NCBI RefSeq assembly: GCF_028867935.1
Contig: NZ_JAPQNS010000011.1
Location: forward strand, 1 to 64,000
Source: Flavobacterium sp. SUN052
GTDB lineage: Bacteria; Bacteroidota; Bacteroidia; Flavobacteriales; Flavobacteriaceae
Direction: 5' to 3'
Length of the DNA: 64,000 bases
Part shown: positions 8,865-16,933 of the stretch, in pieces
Layout: the number at the start of each line of letters is the position of its first letter
Position numbering within the stretch: the first letter of the stretch is position 1
The notes under the pieces: generated by a model
What the model was told of the DNA's origin: nothing
What the model saw: only the letters and a program-made list of their open reading frames with translations
Databases searched by the model: none
Translations under genes and position numbers: made by a program

Positions 8865-9437
8865 ATGATTGTTAAGACAAAACGTTACGCTATTGACCAG
8901 AAAACGTACATCAACGTCGCGTTGAAGCAATGGCTCCGCGATAACTGGAAGTACATTTTCATTCCCCTCGCGTTTATTTTCATCAATGCCATTCTGGGCA
9001 TCACGGGCGTTTACCCGAACATCTGGATTTACGTAGTGATCTTCCTGCTGACACTGATTTATGTGCTGTTCTGGGCTATTCAGATCACGGGTATCTCGCA
9101 AATGGAGCAAAGCAAACCTCTATTCGAGAAATACATCTACGAGATCGACAGTCGCCAGATTTTAATGCGTATCAATGCCAAAGAAGGTGGTATGCTGAAA
9201 TGGGAGCAGATTAAAGCAGTAGAAAAAGCGAAAGACGCTTACATTTTCTATCTGGATAATGAAGCAGCTCTGAAGAATGTAAAAGCCAACTGGTTCGCCA
9301 AGTTCGTGACAAAGGGGCTGGCCAAAGCGCAGTTTTTATACCTGCCATTCAACATTTTCACCAGCGACCACGACATTCGGTTTATGGAAACAATCCTGAA
9401 ACGTAAGAGTTTGCTGGTCGAAGAGGGTATGAAATAA
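8865..9437 (+). CDS. YcxB-like membrane protein, unknown function
   Basis: From the ATG at 8865 this is a 190-residue protein. It has a basic N-terminus, two adjacent membrane helices (about 30-50 and 53-75; IFIPLAFIFINAILGI and IYVVIFLLTLIYVLFW), and a cytosolic domain with strands such as YIYEIDSRQILMRI, GGMLKWEQIKAVEKAKDAYIFYLD and FLYLPFNIF. This topology matches YcxB-like proteins, whose C-terminal part resembles a PH-like fold. The function is unknown. A strong intrinsic terminator follows at 9455-9486, so the gene is probably a single transcription unit from the promoter at 8837. Confidence 0.65.
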   Translation: MIVKTKRYAIDQKTYINVALKQWLRDNWKYIFIPLAFIFINAILGITGVYPNIWIYVVIFLLTLIYVLFWAIQITGISQMEQSKPLFEKYIYEIDSRQILMRINAKEGGMLKWEQIKAVEKAKDAYIFYLDNEAALKNVKANWFAKFVTKGLAKAQFLYLPFNIFTSDHDIRFMETILKRKSLLVEEGMK

Positions 9438-9454
9438 CCACAAGCTCAGATCGT

Positions 9455-9486
9455 AAGCCCAGTCCAGAAATGGCTGGGCTTTTTTT
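9455..9486 (+). terminator. Rho-independent terminator after the YcxB-like gene
   Basis: AAGCCCAG (9455-9462) pairs with CTGGGCTT (9474-9481), the inner CCA/TGG extends the stem, and a run of T follows directly. Confidence 0.85.
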
Positions 9487-9548
9487 GTATTTTTACCATT
9501 CGCTCAACGCCAACATTGGAGTTGTCTTTTTTTTAGAAGTTTCAACGT

Positions 9549-11771
9549 ATGCTTCGTTCGTTCCGTTTGTGGGTTAGCCTGTTGCTGTTGCTGCCCGCTC
9601 TGATTAGTCAGGCCCAACTTGCTCCGCCCAAGGCAATCACTTTAGACGACATCTGGGGCCGTAATGCGGGCACTTTTGCACCACGTAGTGTGCAGGGCGT
9701 CAACTGGATGAAGTCGGGGGGCTTCTATACAACCCTAGCCGACGGGCGTATCGTGAAATTCTCGATTACCGACGGGCGAGCTGTCGATACGTTGTTTGAC
9801 GAACGAATAGCGCGGGCCGGCCAAAATATCAGCATTGAAGATTATCAGCTCAGTGCCGATGAACAGAAACTACTGCTCACCACCGCCGAAGAACCAATTT
9901 ACCGCCGGTCGAGCCTGGCCACGTTTTATGTGTATGAGTTGGCAACACGCCAGTTGAAACTCCTGAGTCGGGGCGAAAAGCAACAGTATGCCACCTTCTC
10001 TCCCGATGGTCGGCGGGTGGCTTTTGTGCGCGACAACAACCTCTTCACGGTCGATTTGACCACAATGGCCGAAAAACAACTGACCACCGATGGCAAACGC
10101 AACGCCATTATCAACGGGGGTGCCGATTGGGTTTACGAAGAAGAATTCAGCATGGCCCGGGCTTTTGAATGGTCGCCCGACAGTCGACGGCTCGCCTTTA
10201 TTCGGTTCGATGAGAGCCAGGTGCCCGAATACAACATGCAGACCTGGGGTGAGTTGTACCCCAACGACTATAAATTCAAATACCCCAAAGCGGGCGAAGA
10301 CAACTCAACAGTGAGCGTTTGGGTTGCTGATGTCACAACGGGCCAGAAAACCAAGATCGACACCGGCTCTGAAAGCGATATTTATCTTCCTCGTATCCAG
10401 TGGACTAAAAACGCAAACCTATTATCGATCAGGCGCCTAAACCGACTTCAAACTAAACTTGACCTGCTTCATGCTGATGCCACAACGGGCAAATCGACTG
10501 TGATCCTAACCGAAACGGCGAATGAAACGCTTGGCGGCCAGCCAAGCTATGTGGATCTGGAGTTTACTGATGACCTCACCTACTTAGGCGACGGTAAAAC
10601 GTTTATCTGGACTAGCGAACGGAGTGGTTTCAAACACGTGTATCGCTACGACATGAGTGGTACTATGCTCGGCCCCGTTACGAGTGGCAATTACGAAATT
10701 CTGAATCTGCTGGGTGTAGACGAGAAAACACAAATGGCTTATTACCTCTCGGCGGAGATTTCAGTTGTTGAAAAGCACTTGTTTCGGATTGGCCTGGATG
10801 GGCGCAATAAACAACGTCTGAGCCTGGGAAAGGGAACCTATTCGGCCAATTTCAGCCCCGATTTCGCGTACTACCTACTGTCGCATACAACCGCCAACTC
10901 TCCTCTGACTGTGAGCCTATATCGCTCAGCCAATGCCGAGGTGAAGCCTGTCAGAACGTTGGAAACCAATGAAAATCTGCGTCGGCGGCTCAATCTTTAC
11001 CAGATTTCACCGAAACGATTTTTTACTGTTCCAACGCCATCAGGCGAGCGGCTGAATGCCTGGATGATTCGTCCAGCTAACTTCGACAGCACCAAACGGC
11101 ACCCAGTGCTGATGTTTGTGTATGGCGGGCCGGGCTCCCAAACCGTCAAAAACGAATGGGATAGCCGCGATTATTTCTGGTATCAGTTGCTGGCCCAAAA
11201 AGGCTACGTTATCGTATCGGTCGACAATCGGGGGACGGGTGCGCGGGGTAACGCCTTCCGTACGGTCACTTACGGACAGTTAGGAAAACTTGAAACACAG
11301 GATCAGATCGATGCGGCCAAATACCTAAAAACCTTACCCTACGTAGATCCTGGTCGGGTAGGTATCTGGGGGTGGAGTTATGGCGGTTACATGACGGCTC
11401 TCTGCATGACACTAGGTGCCGATGTATTCAAAACGGGTATTGCCGTCTCGCCCGTTACTAACTGGCGTTTTTACGATACTATCTATACGGAACGTTATCT
11501 CAAACGCCCACAGGACAACCCCAGCGGCTACGACGACAACTCGCCCGTTACACATGCCGATAAACTCAGGGGCAACTTCTTATTGATTCATGGCACGGGC
11601 GATGATAATGTTCATTTTCAGAATTCCGTTGAGTTTGTAAATGCGCTGATAGCCGCTGGGCGACCCTTCCGGTCTTTTTATTACCCAAACCGCAACCACG
11701 GCATTTACGGTGGTAACACTCGTCAGCATTTGTACCAGATGATGACCGATTTCATTGTGGAGAAATTGTAA
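9549..11771 (+). CDS. Dipeptidyl peptidase IV (S9B family)
   Basis: This 740-residue secreted prolyl peptidase has a signal peptide (residues 1-22, ending SQAQ), a long beta-propeller DPP4 N-terminal domain, and an alpha/beta hydrolase domain from about 510. The catalytic triad is visible: Ser610 in GWSYGGY, Asp685 in HGTGDDNVHF and His717 in NRNHGIYGG. The propeller carries YEEEF, the double-Glu motif that binds the substrate N-terminus in DPP4. The enzyme removes X-Pro dipeptides in the periplasm during peptide use. It has no operon partner. The following gene is convergent, with 36 bp between. Confidence 0.93.
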   Translation: MLRSFRLWVSLLLLLPALISQAQLAPPKAITLDDIWGRNAGTFAPRSVQGVNWMKSGGFYTTLADGRIVKFSITDGRAVDTLFDERIARAGQNISIEDYQLSADEQKLLLTTAEEPIYRRSSLATFYVYELATRQLKLLSRGEKQQYATFSPDGRRVAFVRDNNLFTVDLTTMAEKQLTTDGKRNAIINGGADWVYEEEFSMARAFEWSPDSRRLAFIRFDESQVPEYNMQTWGELYPNDYKFKYPKAGEDNSTVSVWVADVTTGQKTKIDTGSESDIYLPRIQWTKNANLLSIRRLNRLQTKLDLLHADATTGKSTVILTETANETLGGQPSYVDLEFTDDLTYLGDGKTFIWTSERSGFKHVYRYDMSGTMLGPVTSGNYEILNLLGVDEKTQMAYYLSAEISVVEKHLFRIGLDGRNKQRLSLGKGTYSANFSPDFAYYLLSHTTANSPLTVSLYRSANAEVKPVRTLETNENLRRRLNLYQISPKRFFTVPTPSGERLNAWMIRPANFDSTKRHPVLMFVYGGPGSQTVKNEWDSRDYFWYQLLAQKGYVIVSVDNRGTGARGNAFRTVTYGQLGKLETQDQIDAAKYLKTLPYVDPGRVGIWGWSYGGYMTALCMTLGADVFKTGIAVSPVTNWRFYDTIYTERYLKRPQDNPSGYDDNSPVTHADKLRGNFLLIHGTGDDNVHFQNSVEFVNALIAAGRPFRSFYYPNRNHGIYGGNTRQHLYQMMTDFIVEKL

Positions 11772-11807
11772 GGGGTGGGCTTGCGGATAATCGGGCCAAT
11801 ACCGCCT

Positions 11808-13037
11808 TCAGTTTTGCCACCCGTCGGGTTTGAATGGAGTGCGGCTGTCGCTGGATACACATACAGCCGTTGGTGGGCGAGAAGGCGAATTCCGGGGCAA
11901 ATAATAGGGCACCGTACCACTTGGTTCAGGTGTCGCTCCACGTCCATTGAGTGCTTCGAAAAAACCGGCTGCGCGTCCCGGGTTATCGGTCCGAGTGAGC
12001 CAATACCGTTTCCGGGCTACAGCCGAGGCCGTGAAATACCCAACTACCAATTCCCCCTGATTAGTTTTACTGTGAACATTGCCCGCTGGCACGGCTGGGG
12101 GCGAATCGGCCAGTCCGCCCACATTTTGTGTTTGTTCCTGAAGAAGTTTAAAATAGGCATACGCGGTTGACGTTAATCCACTTTGCCGTATTTCGACCAG
12201 GCAAGGTTGTTCCTGGTAGTACGGAATTTGTGCCACCAGGCGATTACTCACGGTTCCCCCATTGGTATTCTCATCCGAAAATACATTGAGCGAATAATTA
12301 TAGAGTTTTTCCCAGCATTCGGTTCGGCATTCGTAGTCAAAGGGAGGGGGACTATAGTTGTTATCCGGGTAATAGCAACCTTCGAACAACTGATTGGTGT
12401 ACAGTTTGGTAATTGGGTCAATTGCGTACACAATGTATGAACCCCGGCACGTGCGGCACCACTTCTGTTTCTCCCACAAGATCCAGTCCCACCGGTAATA
12501 ATTAACCTGATTGGCTGGGTCAGTCCAGTCGATAGAGAGTTCGTTGGCGGCTTTATAAGTCTTGTCTTCACGTATACCGGGCGAAAGACCAGTTGCATTA
12601 AACTGCTCACGCACCCTTGTAATGGGCGGTACGTCAGGCATTACTTCTGTGCTAGACTCGTAACGCGTACCATCGCTGAGCATAAACCGCAACTGGTAGC
12701 GATGACCAACCTGGCCAATAAAACCCGCCGGAGCCTGGTACCGCCCAGAATCTGTTTCGGTGAACCGCACGGTTTGACCGGCATCAACAATGACCTCAAC
12801 CGTGGCTTTGGTCAGCGGAAACGTCCCAAAGCGACTGGTGAATGAGTCAGATTTTGACCGACTAAGCCGAATCACTTGTGGCTCGTCCTGATTGGTTATA
12901 CTGGCATCGACCACCACCACATTGACCTGGCCATCTGTACTCAGCTCAAGTGGGTCCACACAGCTATATAGCAGCCATGTGGTTGCCAGAAAACCAAGCC
13001 ATAAGAGTGGAGGCAATCGTGTCACGTAACGGTCCAT
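11808..13037 (-). CDS. DUF4249 lipoprotein
   Basis: From the ATG at 13037 this is a 409-residue lipoprotein (hydrophobic segment, then LLYSC with Cys26). The mature part begins with the VDPLELS and VVVDASITNQDEPQVIRLSRS segments characteristic of DUF4249, followed by an Ig-like beta-sandwich and a Cys-rich stretch (CRTC, CYYP, CRTEC). DUF4249 proteins in Bacteroidota normally sit beside a TonB-dependent receptor with a carboxypeptidase-like N-terminal domain and probably help it take up an unknown ligand. No such receptor lies next to this copy. A TTG at 13052 would add five residues and is less likely. Confidence 0.82.
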   Translation of the reverse strand: MDRYVTRLPPLLWLGFLATTWLLYSCVDPLELSTDGQVNVVVVDASITNQDEPQVIRLSRSKSDSFTSRFGTFPLTKATVEVIVDAGQTVRFTETDSGRYQAPAGFIGQVGHRYQLRFMLSDGTRYESSTEVMPDVPPITRVREQFNATGLSPGIREDKTYKAANELSIDWTDPANQVNYYRWDWILWEKQKWCRTCRGSYIVYAIDPITKLYTNQLFEGCYYPDNNYSPPPFDYECRTECWEKLYNYSLNVFSDENTNGGTVSNRLVAQIPYYQEQPCLVEIRQSGLTSTAYAYFKLLQEQTQNVGGLADSPPAVPAGNVHSKTNQGELVVGYFTASAVARKRYWLTRTDNPGRAAGFFEALNGRGATPEPSGTVPYYLPRNSPSRPPTAVCVSSDSRTPFKPDGWQN

Positions 13038-13075
13038 TAAGCTACAAGTCAAACAAAATGAACCAGTTATTTTAC

Positions 13076-14623
13076 TCAGTTCGTCAGAATGCCCAGCCAG
13101 GTTGTCACGCCCTCCACGTAATTGCCCAGCCGCAAATTCTCGTTAGCTGCGTGTTGGTTATTGTCGAGGTTGACCATCGGCACATGAATAGCCGGGATAT
13201 TGAGTGTGCGCAGAAAGGGTACAATCGGCACGGAGCCCCCCGTCATGCGAATTTTAACGGGTTCGCGGCCAAAAGCCCGCACCATTGCTTTTGTGAGCCA
13301 TACATCTTCGGGTATGCCAATATCCGTTCGAAAGGGTAGCATTTCATGGCCAGCCTGTACCTGAATCAGTTTGGGGTATTGCATCCGCTCACTTTCGGTC
13401 GGTTCGTGGTCCAGAATGTGGTAGCCTTTGCCTTCAATATAGGTTTTCAGGAGCGAAAGCAGGCGAACCGGGTCCGATTCGGGCACCAGCCGAAGATCCA
13501 GTTCCGCAATAGCCCGGTCGGGAATAACTGTGCCTGCCTGATTGCCTACGTAAGCACTTTGTAAACCCCGAATGTTGAGCGACGGATATTGCAGCGCTTC
13601 CTGATAATTGCGACCTACGCGGTCGGGACTGGCCATGCCTACCGTTTTCGCAATTTGAGCCGGATCGTCGGGAACGGCAGCCAGTAGTTGAGCCGCTTTC
13701 TCGTCAATCTTGATTCCATCATAGTAACCCGGAATCGTGACGCGGCCATCGTCGTCTTTCATACCGGCCAGCAATTGCGCCATTCTCAGAGCCGGGTTGG
13801 GGGCGTAGTTACCATAGTGACCGCTGTGTTGCGGGCCACGCGGCCCGAACGTGGTGAGCGTAACAGTTGTTATCCCCCGGCAGCCATAAATAAGCGTAGG
13901 CAGGTTAGAAAGATGCCGTCCGCCGTCCATAACCAATAGCAGATCAGCCGCTAGTTTGTCCTTGTTAGCCAATACGGTTTTGGCAAGATGCGGAGAACCA
14001 ATTTCCTCTTCACTATCCAGAATCACTTTCAGGTTGTAACGTTGCGGTATCTTTTCCTGCTCCATCGCTGTCAGAGCGGCCAGCAACATGGCAATTGGCC
14101 CTTTATCGTCCGACGACGACCGCCCAAAAATGCGCCAGTCGGGCGATCCGTCGATACGGTTATAATCAGTCTGAAGTTTTGACCAGTCGAGCGGAGTCCA
14201 GGTTCCATCGGAGCTACGCTGTTTTAGCACCGGTTTATACGGATCGGGTTGCTGCCATTGACTCGGAACAACGGGTTGCCCGTCGAAGTGCATATACAGC
14301 AGAAGGGTTTTGGGGCTGCCCGTTGTGGTAACGGCGGCACCAGCGGCAGCTGGTTTTTCGGCCAGCACGAGCGGGTTTGTGGGCGTCGACAGGGTTGACA
14401 CGGTGAATCCACGACTTTCGAACGCCCGCCGGAGCCACTCGATATTGGGTTGCATTTGCCCGGCTATGTGTGCATTGTTGGGAATACTCAGAAACGCATT
14501 CAGGTCAGCATACGATGCGCGAACGTGCTTTTGGGTAATAGCCTGCAACTGTGTCGTATTGGGTGATTGAGCCAGGGCCGAGAAAGCCACTAGCGAAGTA
14601 AACAGGAGTAGCGCGTGTTTCAT
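13076..14623 (-). CDS. M20 family metallopeptidase, secreted
   Basis: From the ATG at 14623 this 515-residue enzyme has a signal peptide (MKHALLLFTSLVAFSALAQ) and the di-zinc core of M20 dipeptidases/deacylases: LYMHFDGQPVVP (His112, Asp114), FGRSSSDDKGP (Asp172) and DSEEEIGS (Glu206 base, Glu207 ligand), with a later metal-binding aspartate in LLLVMDGG. A lid (dimerisation) domain lies between about 270 and 400, and the C-terminal TGGSVPIVPF and HVPMVNLDNNQHAANEN segments contain the last His ligand. It probably cleaves dipeptides or short peptides outside the cytoplasm. The longer open frame starting at 14683 overlaps the divergent gene and lacks a signal peptide. Confidence 0.88.
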   Translation of the reverse strand: MKHALLLFTSLVAFSALAQSPNTTQLQAITQKHVRASYADLNAFLSIPNNAHIAGQMQPNIEWLRRAFESRGFTVSTLSTPTNPLVLAEKPAAAGAAVTTTGSPKTLLLYMHFDGQPVVPSQWQQPDPYKPVLKQRSSDGTWTPLDWSKLQTDYNRIDGSPDWRIFGRSSSDDKGPIAMLLAALTAMEQEKIPQRYNLKVILDSEEEIGSPHLAKTVLANKDKLAADLLLVMDGGRHLSNLPTLIYGCRGITTVTLTTFGPRGPQHSGHYGNYAPNPALRMAQLLAGMKDDDGRVTIPGYYDGIKIDEKAAQLLAAVPDDPAQIAKTVGMASPDRVGRNYQEALQYPSLNIRGLQSAYVGNQAGTVIPDRAIAELDLRLVPESDPVRLLSLLKTYIEGKGYHILDHEPTESERMQYPKLIQVQAGHEMLPFRTDIGIPEDVWLTKAMVRAFGREPVKIRMTGGSVPIVPFLRTLNIPAIHVPMVNLDNNQHAANENLRLGNYVEGVTTWLGILTN

Positions 14624-14659
14624 GCCGGAAAATACGAACGATTCGCCGAATTTTGCCCT

Positions 14660-15472
14660 ATGCGTATTCGCTCCACTCGTCAATACGGCCCCGTCGAAGG
14701 CTATCAGTTTGGCTATTCACCGGTTCGGTTTGTAAAACCCTTTCCGGTTTGGAGCTATTTCCTGCACGACACGCTCATCGACACTGGGCAGCGCCATTGC
14801 CAATCGGAGGTGCTGGCCACGTTTGCCCAGAAACCCATCCGCCAGATTGTGCTGACTCACTTCCACGAAGACCATTCGGGCAACGCGGCTGCCCTGCGTC
14901 GGCAACATAACTGCCCGGTTTTGGCGGGCGAGCTGACGGCGCAACGTATAAGCCAAACGTTCCCGTTAATGCCTTATGAAAAATTCTGGTTTGGCCCCAT
15001 CGATCCTTGTCCTGACGCTATGCCGCTGCCTGCCGTGGTCAATGCAGGGCCCTACGCACTCAATTCTATTCCGACATTCGGCCATTCCGACGATCACCAC
15101 GTACTGCACGAGCCCAATCAGGGGTGGCTGTTCGCTGGTGATTTCTACGTGGGCAATCTCAAAATATTCCGTCGGGGCGAAAACATTTACCAGATGATTG
15201 CCTCAACGCGCAACATACTTAATCTTGATTTCGATGTGGTTTTTTGTTGCCACAACCCAGTAGCGAAAAATGGGAAAGCCGCCGTACAACGAAAATTGCA
15301 GTATCTGGAAGATCTTGTTGCCAAAGTAAAAGAGGGGCATCAACGGGGTTTAACAGGCTCAGCGCTCTTGCAGGCGGCTGGTTTAACCGAGCAGTGGTTC
15401 ACTAAACTAGTCACACAAAACGACGTTTCGGCAACCTATTTAATACGCTCAATTTTAGAAGACAATAACTGA
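14660..15472 (+). CDS. Metallo-beta-lactamase-fold hydrolase
   Basis: The 270-residue product, from the ATG at 14660, has the MBL metal motif THFHEDH (His67, His69, Asp71, His72), a downstream HS in FGHSDDH, Asp in LFAGDFY, and a C-terminal His in FCCHNP, so two metal ions are likely. There is no signal peptide, so it is cytoplasmic. The general shape, with a C-terminal helical tail, fits the broad glyoxalase II or lactonase-like MBL group. The substrate cannot be told. It is divergent from the M20 peptidase with only 36 bp between starts, so the two promoters must overlap. Confidence 0.78.
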   Translation: MRIRSTRQYGPVEGYQFGYSPVRFVKPFPVWSYFLHDTLIDTGQRHCQSEVLATFAQKPIRQIVLTHFHEDHSGNAAALRRQHNCPVLAGELTAQRISQTFPLMPYEKFWFGPIDPCPDAMPLPAVVNAGPYALNSIPTFGHSDDHHVLHEPNQGWLFAGDFYVGNLKIFRRGENIYQMIASTRNILNLDFDVVFCCHNPVAKNGKAAVQRKLQYLEDLVAKVKEGHQRGLTGSALLQAAGLTEQWFTKLVTQNDVSATYLIRSILEDNN

Positions 15473-15601
15473 AAAACGATAAATTAATACCTTTCTAAGT
15501 AAGAGGGACCATTCCCTCAGTTTACTCAAGGCCCCATTAACAACCAAGTCAGAGAGTAGGTTATTTGTAAATAGTTACTGGTTAAAACTGCTCTCACTTC
15601 T
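15473..15601. other. Intergenic region with a short hairpin
   Basis: These 129 bp precede the glycosyltransferase gene. A small hairpin, GAGGGA-CCAT-TCCCTC (about 15504-15519), is visible without a following T-tract. The stretch GTTATTTG further on resembles a -7 element but lacks the two-base spacer. No gene is seen. Confidence 0.4.
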
Positions 15602-16816
15602 ATGAAATTTCCCGACTACGTAGGCTCTACGTCAACAGATGAACTTGTTAAAGGTTCTGACTCTATTCGTCAGACCGCTTTTATTCCTCAAAAACCAACA
15701 GAGAGCGAGCAGCCCCAGACGTTGATTTGTTTCTCCCATTTGCGCTGGAATTTTGTATATCAGCGTCCTCAGCATTTAATGACCCGCGCCAGTGAAAACT
15801 ACCGGGTATACTATGTTGAAGAACCCATGTGGGGGAATGATCTTCGCGTAAGCATTTGCCAGCAAAGTGATAATTTGAACGTGGTTGTTCCCCATTTACC
15901 TCACGGTATTTCGCACGAAGAATTTATCCAGTATCAACGTCAGCTGGTTGATGAGCTAATTGAGCGGGAGAAAATAACCGATTATGTTGCCTGGTATTAT
16001 ACGCCAATGGCCCTGCTTTTTACGGATCATCTGAAGCCAACCCTGACGGTGTATGACTGCATGGATGAACTCTCAGCATTTTTGGGTGCTCCCCGCGAAC
16101 TGATCGATAAAGAGAAAGAATTGATGGCGCAGGCCGCCGTGATGTTTACGGGTGGCTACAGTCTTTATGATGCCAAACGCGATCGTCATAACGCCGTGTA
16201 TGCTTTTCCTAGCAGCATCGACTACAATCACTTTGCCTCTGCCAGGGGCAAATTAGCCGACCCTGAGGATCAGCGGGCTATCGGCCATCCCCGCATTGGT
16301 TTTAGTGGGGTTATCGACGAGCGTTTTGACCGCGACCTGATTGCCGAAGTAGCCCGTCGCCGACCCGAGTGGCAGTTCGTTATGTTGGGCCCAGTAGTCA
16401 AAATAGATCCGGCGAGTTTGCCAAAAGGTCCAAACGTCCATTACTTGGGCATGAAAGACTACAAGCAGCTACCTACGTATTTTAGCAACTGGGACGTAGC
16501 TATTCTGCCGTTCGCGCTCAACGACTCAACCCGATTCATTAGCCCGACTAAAACACCGGAATATCTGTCGGCAGGTCTACCCGTTGTGTCGACGCCCATT
16601 CGTGATGTGATTCGTACGTATGGCAATCCCGACTATGTGCAGATTGCCGATACAGCGCAGGCTTTCGAAAAAGCCATTGAAAAAGCGCTGGCTGGCCATC
16701 ACCCTACCAACTGGGAAGGCATCGACAGTCTGCTAGCCGAAAGTTCCTGGGATCATACTTGGCAGGAAATGAATAAACACATCATGGCCCGCGTCAGAAT
16801 TGCGTTTGAGCAATAG
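15602..16816 (+). CDS. GT-B family glycosyltransferase
   Basis: This 404-residue cytosolic protein is a GT1/GT4-like glycosyltransferase with two Rossmann domains. The N-terminal block ICFSHLRWNFVYQRPQHLM is typical of a subfamily that, to my knowledge, often occurs near UDP-galactopyranose mutase or capsule genes. The C-terminal domain has GFSGVIDERFD, FVMLGPVVKIDP, PNVHYLGMKDYKQLP, and the donor-binding SPTKTPEYLSAGLPVVSTPI with the conserved ExxxxGxP pattern. The residue before it is Lys-Thr rather than the common Lys-xx-Glu arrangement of GT4 enzymes. No mutase or flippase is adjacent; the neighbour downstream is an ABC exporter, so export of a glycoconjugate is possible but unproven. Confidence 0.82.
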   Translation: MKFPDYVGSTSTDELVKGSDSIRQTAFIPQKPTESEQPQTLICFSHLRWNFVYQRPQHLMTRASENYRVYYVEEPMWGNDLRVSICQQSDNLNVVVPHLPHGISHEEFIQYQRQLVDELIEREKITDYVAWYYTPMALLFTDHLKPTLTVYDCMDELSAFLGAPRELIDKEKELMAQAAVMFTGGYSLYDAKRDRHNAVYAFPSSIDYNHFASARGKLADPEDQRAIGHPRIGFSGVIDERFDRDLIAEVARRRPEWQFVMLGPVVKIDPASLPKGPNVHYLGMKDYKQLPTYFSNWDVAILPFALNDSTRFISPTKTPEYLSAGLPVVSTPIRDVIRTYGNPDYVQIADTAQAFEKAIEKALAGHHPTNWEGIDSLLAESSWDHTWQEMNKHIMARVRIAFEQ

Positions 16817-16843
16817 GGTGTGAAATTTTGGTTAAACAGGCGA

Positions 16844-16923
16844 TACGGACATTATCCAGATAGGGTGCCAATTGAGATTTTCTCAACTTTGTAGCACACT
16901 GATTCTATAGGATGATGTCCGTA
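16844..16923 (+). other. Nested inverted repeats before the ABC exporter (candidate structured leader)
   Basis: TACGGACATTATCC (16844-16857) matches the reverse complement of GGATGATGTCCGTA (16910-16923) at 13 of 14 positions, and the pairing continues imperfectly inward. Inside are GTGC/GCAC and a tight hairpin TTGAGA-TTT-TCTCAA (16872-16886). The element ends 10 bp before the exporter's start codon. The sequence CAACTTTG inside it is one base off TAnnTTTG, so a promoter may overlap it. Confidence 0.45.
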
Positions 16924-16933
16924 GTTTGTTTAC

